Shown here one piece after another: positions 18,199 through 26,955 of a DNA stretch of 64,000 nucleotides. A program made the translations under genes and the position numbers. The DNA comes from an uncultured Aquimarina sp. (GTDB taxonomy: Bacteria > Bacteroidota > Bacteroidia > Flavobacteriales > Flavobacteriaceae): contig CANMKK010000001.1 in assembly GCA_947498455.1 (NCBI GenBank), forward strand, positions 248,001-312,000, in the 5' to 3' direction. Within the stretch, counting starts at the first letter, position 1. Each line of letters opens with the position of its first letter. The notes beneath the pieces were generated by a model. It saw nothing but the letters and a program-made list of their open reading frames with translations. It ran no database searches and was not told where the DNA came from.

Positions 18199-19440
18199 AT
18201 GAAAAATATAGTTATACTTTTTACAGGCTTACTATTAATATCTTTCTCGGCAATTGCTGAAGATATTAATACCGAATCAATAGATCGTTATTCTTACAAA
18301 TATGGAAAATCCTTTATTTTTAATGAAAATGGAGTCGAATTTTCTATATACGCAGATGGGCAGTTTGATTTTTATGTAGATGGTTCAAGAAACGGTGTAA
18401 GCATAAATATAAATCGTCCGGGTATAAATATTAGTTTTAATTCTGGATATGATTATGATGCGTATGTTCAATATGATGATTATGGTGCTGTAGTTCAAGT
18501 AGAAGACGTTCCGATTTTTTATGATTACTATGGTAGAATAATTCAGGCAGGAGATGTATATGTTAATTACAACAGATTCGGTCGGATATCTAGAGTTGGT
18601 GGATTATATGTAAACTATAACAATTATGGTAATTTTTTAAATTGTACAGGATACATTAACAGTTATAATAGATATTATACCTATAGGCCATTTCATGCAT
18701 ATTTTACGGTACCTGTAGTAAGTAGATGTATTGTATACAACAGACCATATAGACGTTACTATACGCCTTATAGATGTTCATATTCTATTTACAGAAACAA
18801 TTATTATAATGGATATTACAATAAAGGATATAGAAACCGTAGTTATTATAGACCAAACCAAAGAGTAACAAGTTATAACCGTGGATCTAGAATCAGCAGT
18901 GCTAGAAGCTTAGATTATAGAGATAGAAGCCGAAGAACTGCAATGTACAAAAGAAATGATAGAAACTATACTCACGTAAGCAGAAACAGATCATCTGTAA
19001 GAAATAGATCAAACGGTACAATAAAAAGAAATGAAACCAGAACCCGAAATGAAGCTTCTAACTCTAGAGCAAGAACAGCTAAAAGAAGTACTCAATCCAG
19101 AGAGAGAGTGCAAACAACAAATAGAAGAAATAACCAGTCAACACCTAGAGTAAGAACAACGCAAAGAAATAGAAGTTCTATTGCCAACAATTCTAATAGA
19201 AGCCGAAATAAAATAAAATCTACTAGAAACAATACAAATCGAAAAACTGCGAATAGAACAAGTTCGACACAAAGAAGACAAAACGCGAATACAATAAGCC
19301 GTTCTAATAATAGTCGAAACGAAGGTAGAGTTACTAATAGAAACTCCAGAACAAACAGTAAGAAACAAAGAAGCAATACTTCAAATAGAGCAAGCAGATC
19401 TAATGACTCCAGGTCACGTACAGCTAGAAGTAGAAGTTAA
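18199..19440 (+). CDS. Secreted Tyr/Gly-repeat protein with a long Arg/Ser/Asn-rich tail
   Basis: A 413-residue exported protein (signal peptide MKNIVILFTGLLLISFSAIA). Residues 35-160 carry the strand FNENGVEFSIYADGQFDFYV and then repeats such as YYGRIIQAGDVYVNYN and RFGRISRVGGLYVNYN, the family seen in the 11446 gene. From about residue 190 to the end the sequence is low-complexity: Tyr/Arg first, then about 190 residues dominated by Arg, Ser, Asn and Thr (for example RNRSSVRNRSNGTIKRN). This very basic tail is likely disordered and could bind acidic polysaccharide, DNA or the cell envelope, but that is inference. The ATG at 18199 gives a proper signal peptide; an ATG eight codons upstream is less likely. 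Confidence 0.72.
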   Translation: MKNIVILFTGLLLISFSAIAEDINTESIDRYSYKYGKSFIFNENGVEFSIYADGQFDFYVDGSRNGVSININRPGINISFNSGYDYDAYVQYDDYGAVVQVEDVPIFYDYYGRIIQAGDVYVNYNRFGRISRVGGLYVNYNNYGNFLNCTGYINSYNRYYTYRPFHAYFTVPVVSRCIVYNRPYRRYYTPYRCSYSIYRNNYYNGYYNKGYRNRSYYRPNQRVTSYNRGSRISSARSLDYRDRSRRTAMYKRNDRNYTHVSRNRSSVRNRSNGTIKRNETRTRNEASNSRARTAKRSTQSRERVQTTNRRNNQSTPRVRTTQRNRSSIANNSNRSRNKIKSTRNNTNRKTANRTSSTQRRQNANTISRSNNSRNEGRVTNRNSRTNSKKQRSNTSNRASRSNDSRSRTARSRS

Positions 19441-19473
19441 ACATATATAATTATTTTTTTGGTTGGTTAGTTG

Positions 19474-19518
19474 GAAAATCCCTCAGAGTAGAATGCTCAG
19501 GCACCTCGAGGGATTTTC
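19474..19518. terminator. Probable terminator overlapping the flippase stop codon
   Basis: An 11-bp perfect inverted repeat GAAAATCCCTC/GAGGGATTTTC (19474-19484 and 19508-19518) spans the stop of the convergent flippase gene. The loop is long (23 bases), so the strength is uncertain. Confidence 0.6.
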
Positions 19519-20954
19519 TTTATTATATCATTAATATCCGGAGAAATCTTACATACATATAGTAATATGATATAGCTAACCCCTATCAAAAAGCTTTTTG
19601 CTATGATATTAATAATAGGATGAAAATTAAAATTCCAAAAATAGAATGCAAACACAAATACCACTATTTGTATAACCATAAATAATGTAGATTTGGTAAA
19701 AGGGTGCATCTTAAATTTAATATATACAATCCATAACTTCGATAAGTTATAACAGCTTACTGCTATAAAAGTAGCAATCGCTGCACCTGTAACCCCAAAT
19801 ATAGGGATACAAAACAGGTTAAGAATAACGGTAAGAACTACCATCATAACACCAATATATAAGATCAATCTATAGTAATCAGAATTAAAAAGTATAGAAT
19901 TACTATTGCCTAAAAGGTTATCAAATAATTTTGCCCCACCTATTAAGATTACTATTCCTGTAAATAGTTCATACTCTTCAGGAATAAATTTAAAAAGTTG
20001 GTGGATGTTACAAATAATAAGTACAAACAATAATCCACTAATCATAAAAAGCGTTAACGAACTCTTTTTATACAATGTTTCTAATTGCTTAAAATTCTTT
20101 TCGTTAATTAGCTTAGCCGTTAGAGGATATGTTATTTGGTGCATCGATCTAGATGGAATAATAATCACACTCGCTACGTAAGCACAAATACTATATTTAG
20201 CCACATTCTCTATAGGAAGAAACCGTTCTATCATTGCTTTATCCAAATCAATTAACAATGTTCCTACAGATCCAGCTATTAGAATTAAAAAAGAGTACTT
20301 CAATACTGTTACATAATTATTAGGTAAAGAAAAGCTAAAAGAAAAAACATGCAACTTACTTGCATAGAACATCATAATAAACATCCGAAAAACATAAGCA
20401 ATTACAATCCCGTAAATAAATTGCTCTACAGTAAGTCTATCAAAATATACCATTAACAAAAGTACAGTGCTACATATTCTTATAAATAGTTCTCTAAGGA
20501 TATTACCAAACACACTTTTTAACTTAACCTTTGTCCAGGCAAAGAAAATTTCGAAGTAGGATAATGCTATTGCTAGTACATAGATTGTCCAGACAAAAGG
20601 TTGAACAATTGTATTTTCTTTACTAAAAAAATCAAGAATATAAGTATATGCAACAACCCCTATACTACCTAAAAATAAAGCCATGAGTAGAGGAATAAAA
20701 AGCATCATACTTAAAAACTTATCCTGCTGTTTTTTATCTACATATGAAGAGTAAAACTTCACTATTGCATTATGCCCTCCAAATACTATTAATGGCCAAA
20801 TAAGATTTGATGTAGAAGTTAAATACGAAATCAATCCATAATACTCTTTCTCAATAAAATTGGTATATAAAAACAATGTATTTATCGCACCCAAACCAAA
20901 CCCAAAACAGGTAATGATCACATTTTTTATTGATTGATTTACTACAATTCCCAA
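19497..20954 (-). CDS. Oligosaccharide flippase (Wzx/MOP family)
   Basis: A 485-residue integral membrane protein with about 12-14 hydrophobic helices, matching the polysaccharide-biosynthesis flippase family that moves lipid-linked oligosaccharides across the inner membrane. The N-terminus (QSIKNVIITCFGFGLGAINT) and the central ILIGGAKLFDNLLGNSN segment are typical of Bacteroidota members. The start codon is TTG at 20954, 21 bp after the glycosyltransferase gene; it gives the N-terminus expected for the family and no ATG is nearby in frame. It is the last gene of a four-gene surface-glycan operon. Confidence 0.9.
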   Translation of the reverse strand: MGIVVNQSIKNVIITCFGFGLGAINTLFLYTNFIEKEYYGLISYLTSTSNLIWPLIVFGGHNAIVKFYSSYVDKKQQDKFLSMMLFIPLLMALFLGSIGVVAYTYILDFFSKENTIVQPFVWTIYVLAIALSYFEIFFAWTKVKLKSVFGNILRELFIRICSTVLLLMVYFDRLTVEQFIYGIVIAYVFRMFIMMFYASKLHVFSFSFSLPNNYVTVLKYSFLILIAGSVGTLLIDLDKAMIERFLPIENVAKYSICAYVASVIIIPSRSMHQITYPLTAKLINEKNFKQLETLYKKSSLTLFMISGLLFVLIICNIHQLFKFIPEEYELFTGIVILIGGAKLFDNLLGNSNSILFNSDYYRLILYIGVMMVVLTVILNLFCIPIFGVTGAAIATFIAVSCYNLSKLWIVYIKFKMHPFTKSTLFMVIQIVVFVFAFYFWNFNFHPIINIIAKSFLIGVSYIILLYVCKISPDINDIIKKIPRGA

Positions 20955-20975
20955 TTTCTAAGATTTATTCTTAAT

Positions 20976-22256
20976 CTAAACTTTTTTAATAAGTTCTGCC
21001 AGCTTTTTTGTCAAATTCCTTCTACTATACGATGTTATTTCTCCAGATGCCGACAATAAACTTCCTTTAACAAAAGATTCAAAATATATTCGTAATTGAT
21101 TTTTAATTTTATTATAATCGTCATACTCAAAAAACACTCCCGAATTTGTATCCTTTATTAATCTAGAAATATCAGCATCTTTTGGTCCTAAAGCTATAAT
21201 AGGCCTTTCTGAAACCATATATTCAAATAATTTTCCAGGAATAATACATTTAGTTATAGGACTATCAATTTCTATTAATAATAAAACTTGAGAAGTTCGC
21301 TGAATTCGTATCGCTTCTTCATGCGGAACATACCCTTTCAATACTAAGAATTCTTGTAAACCAGCTTCTTTAATAGATAATAACACATCATCACTTACAG
21401 CCCCAACCAACTGTAATTTAAATAATTGAGAAAACTCCTTGTTTTCCTGAGTTAGATCATATAATGCTTTCCACAATTGTTTGGGATCTCTTCCCGATAA
21501 TAAAGATCCAATATGAGAAATTGTAAATTTTACATCTAATATTACATCAGAAATAGCTTCTGTATCATACCCATTAGTAATAACAGAAACAGGTTTATCT
21601 GTAATTTCCTGAAATTCAGTTTGTGTAGTAAAACTAGTAACTATGATATGGTCTGTCGAAGTCAAAACATCTTTCTCTAAAGCTTTATGCTTTTTTACAG
21701 AGCGTGTCGATAGTTTTAGTTTATCATGATATCCAATTGTAGTCCAAGGGTCTCTAAAATCCGAAATCCACTTAACATCTATTTGATTTTTCAGCTCCCT
21801 TCCTATTAAATGAACACTATGTGGCGGTCCAGTTGTAATAATCGTATTAATACGATGATCTGAAATATATTCTCTAAGATACTTAACAGATGGTTTTATC
21901 CAAAATTTACGAGCATCCGGAATAAAAAAATTACCCCGAATATACAACAACAACCTCTGAATAAGGGACTGTCTATTCTTACTTGCAATAATTCCTTTAC
22001 TTATCGTTTTGGCATCTTTTTTAGAAAATAGCTCTGCATATCGATACGGTTCTAGTATAGGTTGTTTTAGAATCGTAATGGTATCTGGTACTTCAGAAAG
22101 CAATGAACTATCTTCTAAAGGATATGTTGGGTTTTCCGGAATGTATACTATAGGTTCTATTCCAAAATCTCTAAAATATTTTACAAACTTAAGCCATCGT
22201 TGTACCCCAGGCCCTCCCGCAGGAGGCCAATAATATGTAATGATCAATACTTTCAA
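20976..22256 (-). CDS. Glycosyltransferase, GT4-like
   Basis: A 426-residue GT-B glycosyltransferase. The N-terminus MKVLIITYYWPPAGGPGVQR, with the glycine-rich donor/acceptor loop, and the later TSFTTQTEFQEI and EYMVSERPIIALGP segments are typical of the GT4-like family, which adds a sugar from a nucleotide donor to a growing surface glycan. It is cytoplasmic or membrane-associated. The first codon is TTG (22256-22254): the conserved N-terminus begins exactly there and no upstream ATG exists in frame. It lies between YfhO (57 bp) and the flippase (21 bp) on the same strand, so they probably share one transcript. Confidence 0.9.
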   Translation of the reverse strand: MKVLIITYYWPPAGGPGVQRWLKFVKYFRDFGIEPIVYIPENPTYPLEDSSLLSEVPDTITILKQPILEPYRYAELFSKKDAKTISKGIIASKNRQSLIQRLLLYIRGNFFIPDARKFWIKPSVKYLREYISDHRINTIITTGPPHSVHLIGRELKNQIDVKWISDFRDPWTTIGYHDKLKLSTRSVKKHKALEKDVLTSTDHIIVTSFTTQTEFQEITDKPVSVITNGYDTEAISDVILDVKFTISHIGSLLSGRDPKQLWKALYDLTQENKEFSQLFKLQLVGAVSDDVLLSIKEAGLQEFLVLKGYVPHEEAIRIQRTSQVLLLIEIDSPITKCIIPGKLFEYMVSERPIIALGPKDADISRLIKDTNSGVFFEYDDYNKIKNQLRIYFESFVKGSLLSASGEITSYSRRNLTKKLAELIKKV

Positions 22257-22313
22257 AACAAGATTAACTTAATAATCATACAACAATATTAGAATAAGCA
22301 TTTTGCCAATGTA

Positions 22314-24752
22314 TTAGTTCTCTTGAGGAAACAAACTTCCTTTCTTTCTATAAACATAAAATATTCCTCCAACTATTAATAATAATAAAACAATACTACT
22401 TACTAACGTTATAGAACTTCCGGTTCTTACAACCTGAGGTTCAAACTTGAACTCTATTTTATGATTTCCAGCAGGAATCGACATACCTCTTAGTACATAA
22501 TCAACCTGCATATGAGAAACAGGTACATTATCTATATAGGCCTGCCAACCATCTTTATAATACACTTCAGAAAATACTGCAAAACCATCAGAAAAATTTT
22601 TTGATTCATATACCAACTTATTTGGTTGATGTGATATTAGTTGTATCGTAGCCAAACTATCAGTTTTATAGGTATTCTGAGTAATTAGATCCTTATTCTT
22701 AGCATTGACTACCACTTCTGTTTTATTATCAATCTCCTTTAATGCTAAAATTTCCTGATCAGCAGTATCCACTAGTTTGATTTTTTCTACAAACCAAGCA
22801 TTCCCATTTGCATACGTATTTCTATTCGCATGAATCCCATCCTCATCCTGAACAATAAAATATTTAACATTAAACATATTAAGAATTCCAACATTACCTT
22901 TTGTGAGGTAGAAATCATATATATCCTGAATCCTTCCTAATTTTGCAGCGTGATATCCTCCAAGCGCATTATGAAAATACGGAGCTCTCCCTGAATTGAA
23001 AGGCCCAGCAAGTAAATCATAGACACGGAAATGTTCTGTATCTTGTATAATTTCTTTATCAGCACTAGTAGCAATAAAAGGCTTGTTAAACTCTCGTGAC
23101 GTAACAAAATTATCTTTATTTACATATTTATAATCTACGGATATTAAATCGAATAAAATTAGAACACCAATACTTATCAATAATAAGTTCTCTTTTAGTT
23201 TTCCTTTTAGATAATACCAAATGCCTGTTGCCACCAAAAGAACAAGAATTAAAGAGCGTAATGTATCAGTAGTAAACATAGCTTTTCTGTCCTCTTTAAT
23301 AGATCTAAGGTAATTAGCCCCTCCTTGATCCAATAAAAGCTTATCCATTGCCCCACTAAAATCAAACAATACAGATTTAAATAACAAAAAAATCAAAGCT
23401 AACCCACCAACTATAGCTGTACTATATTTTAAAGCTTTTATTTTTTCTTCCTTTTTTACAAAATCGTTTAACAATCGATGTAAACCGATAATTGCTAAAA
23501 TAGGTAAACATAATTCTACAATAACTTGTATAGATGATACTGCTCGAAATTTATCATATAAAGGGAAGTAATCGATAAACAATTCTGTTAAAAAACTAAA
23601 ATTCCTTCCCCACGATAATAATAAAGTTAGTATTGTTCCTCCAACAATCCACCACTTTAACCTTCCTTTTACCAAGAATAAGGCAAAAACAAATAGAAAT
23701 ACAATTACAGCTCCAATATAAGCAGGAGCTCCAATAAAAGTTTGATCCCCCCAATACGTAGGAGCACTTTTTACATAAGATTTTGCTTGATTTGGTTTTA
23801 CGCCTAATGCAAGAAGTTCTTCATACATATTAGAATCTATACCCACATCCTCTGCAGAAGATCCTCCCATAAAACGAGGGATAAACAAATTAAATGTTTC
23901 TAATATGCCATAGCTATATTCTGTAATGTATGCAAAATCCAATCCCGATTTTGTCTTTACTGCTCCATTGGATTCTATCGTTAAATCGGATGTTCCTCGT
24001 GTGCTATATTTCGTATACTCTCTAGTAGCCAATAAACTTGTAGCATTAAGCAACAATGCTAAAAAAACAGCTCCCGTCATAATACCGATAGACCTAAAAA
24101 AATGCGATAGTTCTTTCTTTTTATAAGCGTCTATTAAATATGAAATTCCTAATACAATCACTAATAGAAATAAATAATAAGTCATCTGAAAATGATTCGC
24201 AACAATTTCTAATGCCATTGATACTGCTAACAATAAGAATCCCAAGATATACTTACGTTGAAAAGTGAGAATTATACCACTTAAAACCAAAGGCATATAT
24301 CCTATAGCGTGTGCCTTTGCATTATGTCCTACTCCAATAATAATTATAAAATAAGTAGAAAACCCAAAGGCAAGACTTCCTAAAAAAGCTAGCTTGTAAT
24401 CAACTTTTAATACTAATAATAATATATAAAAGCCTACAAAATATAGAAATAAATAATCTGCTGGTCTTGGTAAAAATCGAATAAGTTGATCTACTTTTTT
24501 TATATAGTGATGTGGATATTGTGCCCCCAATTGATAGGTCGGCATTCCTCCAAACGCATTATCAGCCCAATAAGGTTCATCTCCAGTTTGATTTCTAAAA
24601 TCCGTCTGTTGTCGTGCCATACCGGTATATTGCACAATATCATTTTGTTTAATTTTTTTCCCACTAAGAACAGGGCTAAAATAACCCAATGAGACAATAA
24701 TAAAACCGAGTAATACAATTAAGTGAGGTAAGAATTTTCTTAGGAAAAGCAT
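22314..24752 (-). CDS. YfhO-family membrane glycosyltransferase-like protein
   Basis: An 812-residue protein with about 12-13 transmembrane helices and a C-terminal soluble domain, matching the YfhO family. The N-terminal loop (KIKQNDIVQYTGMARQQ, then GGMPTYQ) and the conserved PRFMGGSS segment are characteristic. The C-terminal domain (SEVYYKDGWQAYIDN, RGMSIPAGNHKIEFKFEP) is the usual beta-sandwich before the last helix. YfhO proteins are thought to transfer sugars from a lipid-phosphate donor to envelope polymers such as teichoic acid in Firmicutes; the role in Bacteroidota is inferred. The neighbouring flippase and glycosyltransferase support a surface-glycan pathway. Confidence 0.9.
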   Translation of the reverse strand: MLFLRKFLPHLIVLLGFIIVSLGYFSPVLSGKKIKQNDIVQYTGMARQQTDFRNQTGDEPYWADNAFGGMPTYQLGAQYPHHYIKKVDQLIRFLPRPADYLFLYFVGFYILLLVLKVDYKLAFLGSLAFGFSTYFIIIIGVGHNAKAHAIGYMPLVLSGIILTFQRKYILGFLLLAVSMALEIVANHFQMTYYLFLLVIVLGISYLIDAYKKKELSHFFRSIGIMTGAVFLALLLNATSLLATREYTKYSTRGTSDLTIESNGAVKTKSGLDFAYITEYSYGILETFNLFIPRFMGGSSAEDVGIDSNMYEELLALGVKPNQAKSYVKSAPTYWGDQTFIGAPAYIGAVIVFLFVFALFLVKGRLKWWIVGGTILTLLLSWGRNFSFLTELFIDYFPLYDKFRAVSSIQVIVELCLPILAIIGLHRLLNDFVKKEEKIKALKYSTAIVGGLALIFLLFKSVLFDFSGAMDKLLLDQGGANYLRSIKEDRKAMFTTDTLRSLILVLLVATGIWYYLKGKLKENLLLISIGVLILFDLISVDYKYVNKDNFVTSREFNKPFIATSADKEIIQDTEHFRVYDLLAGPFNSGRAPYFHNALGGYHAAKLGRIQDIYDFYLTKGNVGILNMFNVKYFIVQDEDGIHANRNTYANGNAWFVEKIKLVDTADQEILALKEIDNKTEVVVNAKNKDLITQNTYKTDSLATIQLISHQPNKLVYESKNFSDGFAVFSEVYYKDGWQAYIDNVPVSHMQVDYVLRGMSIPAGNHKIEFKFEPQVVRTGSSITLVSSIVLLLLIVGGIFYVYRKKGSLFPQEN

Positions 24753-24785
24753 ATGTGCTAATTAATTTTCTAATGAAGTGCCAAA

Positions 24786-25055
24786 TTAATCAATTTCTTC
24801 ATAATCGATATACTCACCTATATCTTTATTATTAGAGTTTTGTTTTGGTTTCTTATCAATAGTAACTTCCCCATTAGGAGAAGATTGTGGTTGTTGATGT
24901 TGCTGAAATTGTTGCTGAAATTTTTCTCCAGCTTTCTTTGTGACATACTTAAGCAATAGAGGACCAAATAAACGCGTTAATATCTTTAATCCATAATATA
25001 TAAGTAAGAGAATGAGAATTACCTTTAACACCCCTAATAAAGAAGCTTCTTGCAT
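24786..25055 (-). CDS. DUF4834-family small membrane protein
   Basis: An 89-residue protein starting MQEASLLGVLKVILI, with one hydrophobic helix (about residues 8-28) and then a Gln-rich polar tail (QQQFQQHQQPQ) ending in an acidic motif (DIGEYIDYEEID). This is the pattern of the Bacteroidota DUF4834 family. Function unknown. It is the first gene of the minus-strand glycan operon, 33 bp before yfhO. The ATG at 25055 is used; the frame extends upstream only to a TTG. Confidence 0.85.
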   Translation of the reverse strand: MQEASLLGVLKVILILLLIYYGLKILTRLFGPLLLKYVTKKAGEKFQQQFQQHQQPQSSPNGEVTIDKKPKQNSNNKDIGEYIDYEEID

Positions 25056-25128
25056 ATTATTTTTTTTCAAAAATAGGGAACTCTCTATACAATTGCACCC
25101 CTACATCCTTAAAAAAATGATAAAATCT

Positions 25129-25136
25129 GCTATATT
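25129..25136 (+). promoter_or_regulatory. Putative -7 element (TATATTTG)
   Basis: A perfect TAnnTTTG box 19 bp before the ATG at 25156. It supports that start over in-frame ATG codons further upstream (25117). Confidence 0.5.
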
Positions 25137-25155
25137 TGAACCAAATCTATTGAGT

Positions 25156-26769
25156 ATGAGCCCTAAATCTATTCTGCTACTGGTTAGCCTATGCCTACTA
25201 GGTCTAACTGTAACAGCCCAATATACTGAGAAAATTAACACTAATAGACCAGGTATATCTCAGGGAGCTTTTTCTGTTGGTAATAACGTATTGCAGCTAG
25301 AAGGCGGCCTTGGTTTTGGGAAAGAAAAACATAAAATTAGAGATACTAAAACTAATGTATTCTATTTCGATTATGAAATTCGTTATGGTTTATTAATTGA
25401 GCAATTAGAAATCAATCTAAATGGTCGATACAGAAGAGAAGGCATTACTCAGACTATTGGTGCAAATGAACAAAAAATTACAAGAGCAAATTTTGAGTAC
25501 AATACTATAGGTGTAAAATATCTTATCTATGATCCTTATAAAAAACCTAAGAAAGATTCTATAAACTTAAATAGCTGGAGAGATCAGCATAAATTTAAAT
25601 GGAAAAGTCTTATTCCTGCTGTATCTGCATATGTTGGAATGAATCATGTAGCTTCTAACAACCCTTTCACCTTTCCAACAGATCCTACTATTAGCCCTAA
25701 AATTGTTCTAATGACACAAAACAATTGGTGGACTAATAATTCTGGGAGTTGGGTATTAGTTACCAATCTAATCGTCGATAAAATTACTACAGACAATCCT
25801 GCATACGGATGGATTGTTACTAGTACACATACACTGAATGATAAATGGGCTATATTTGGAGAATATCAAGGACAAAAAAGTGACTTCTATAGCGATAATA
25901 TACTGAGATTAGGTGGAGCATATCTATTTAATAATGATCTACAGATAGATGCTAATATTGCTACTAATTTTAAAGACACTCCATCTTTATTTCACTTTAA
26001 TATGGGAGCTTCGTATCGATTTGATTGGCATACTAAGGATGAAATTATTGAACAACCAGGATTAGAAGGCGGTGTTAAAGAAAATGAAGAAGAAGGCTTA
26101 GACGAAGATGAAGATGATATAGATATAGATGAAAGAGAAGAAATAGAAAATGATAGCTTAAAATTAGAAAAAACGCCTTTCATCAATGAATTCGAAGATA
26201 GCGATCATAGAGATGCAATGGAACAAGATCTCGATAAAAGAAGAACTGCCGAAAGACTGGAACGCGAACGCATTGAGCAAGAAAAAGTAGATAAGAAAAA
26301 CGACAAGAAGCTTAGAAAAGAAGAAAGAAGAAGACTTAAAAGAGAAGCAAAAGAAGCAAAACAGTCTGAAAAAGCAAAAATCAAAGCCGAAAAAGAAAAA
26401 CAAAAAATGATCGAAGATATCGATGCAGAGCTCGACAAAATGGAACAAGATGGAGGCACTGATGATGAACTTCAAAAAATAGAAGAAGAACTTAAAAAGC
26501 TAGAGGAAGAAGAAAAAGCTTTAGATCCAGGAAAAAAGAAAGACGAAAACAAAAAAGAGGAAAAAGCTTTAGAAGAAGAGGAAGATGTTGATGCTGCTTA
26601 TGATAAGCTTAAAAAAGAGCAAGAAAAAACAGATAAAGAAGAAGAGAAAAGAAGAAAGAAAGAAGAAAAGAAACGTTTGAAGGAAGAAAAGAAAAAACAA
26701 AAGGAAGAAGAAAAACGCAGAAAGCAAGAAGAGAAAAGAAAAAAGAAAGAAGATCCTGACAACGGTTAA
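25156..26769 (+). CDS. Outer-membrane beta-barrel protein with a long charged coiled-coil tail
   Basis: A 537-residue protein with signal peptide (MSPKSILLLVSLCLLGLTVTAQ). Residues 23-300 look like the outer-membrane transporter family (PF13557-like): TNRPGISQGAF, LQLEGGLGFG, then alternating strands to FNMGASYRFDW. The remaining ~230 residues are almost wholly Glu, Lys, Asp and Arg: an acidic stretch (DEDEDDIDIDE) followed by alternating Glu/Lys/Arg helices predicted to form a single long alpha-helix or coiled coil. Barrel length is typical, the tail is not. Topology (tail periplasmic or outside) cannot be decided; a periplasmic spacer that contacts the cell wall is one possibility. It is divergent from the DUF4834 gene. 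Confidence 0.75.
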   Translation: MSPKSILLLVSLCLLGLTVTAQYTEKINTNRPGISQGAFSVGNNVLQLEGGLGFGKEKHKIRDTKTNVFYFDYEIRYGLLIEQLEINLNGRYRREGITQTIGANEQKITRANFEYNTIGVKYLIYDPYKKPKKDSINLNSWRDQHKFKWKSLIPAVSAYVGMNHVASNNPFTFPTDPTISPKIVLMTQNNWWTNNSGSWVLVTNLIVDKITTDNPAYGWIVTSTHTLNDKWAIFGEYQGQKSDFYSDNILRLGGAYLFNNDLQIDANIATNFKDTPSLFHFNMGASYRFDWHTKDEIIEQPGLEGGVKENEEEGLDEDEDDIDIDEREEIENDSLKLEKTPFINEFEDSDHRDAMEQDLDKRRTAERLERERIEQEKVDKKNDKKLRKEERRRLKREAKEAKQSEKAKIKAEKEKQKMIEDIDAELDKMEQDGGTDDELQKIEEELKKLEEEEKALDPGKKKDENKKEEKALEEEEDVDAAYDKLKKEQEKTDKEEEKRRKKEEKKRLKEEKKKQKEEEKRRKQEEKRKKKEDPDNG

Positions 26770-26801
26770 CACATCTTATCTTCAGTAAAGTTGTAAATAT
26801 T

Positions 26802-26844
26802 AATAACAATCCAAACATTATTTAATAATGTTTGGATTGTTATT
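26802..26844. terminator. Strong hairpin terminator
   Basis: A perfect 19-bp stem (26802-26820 with 26826-26844) around the 5-base loop TTTAA, with a T-rich 3' side. It lies 33 bp after the barrel-protein stop. Confidence 0.85.
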
Positions 26845-26927
26845 TTATAGAAATACTTCTATAAAATCCCTTAACAATATCTGCGTAAAATGACACGTTC
26901 GATTAAGCATGTTTAATAAAAGGGTTA

Positions 26928-26935
26928 TATATTTG
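26928..26935 (+). promoter_or_regulatory. Putative -7 element (TATATTTG)
   Basis: A perfect TAnnTTTG box 20 bp before the ATG of the acetyltransferase gene; no clear -33 box. Confidence 0.5.
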
Positions 26936-26955
26936 TTACGAACTAGAGTAGATGT

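Noticed and set aside
26164..26475. Phe/Ser-rich frames on the minus strand opposite the charged tail (also near 26569-26818)
   Set aside because: They are complements of the Glu/Lys codons of the barrel protein's tail and have no start signals.
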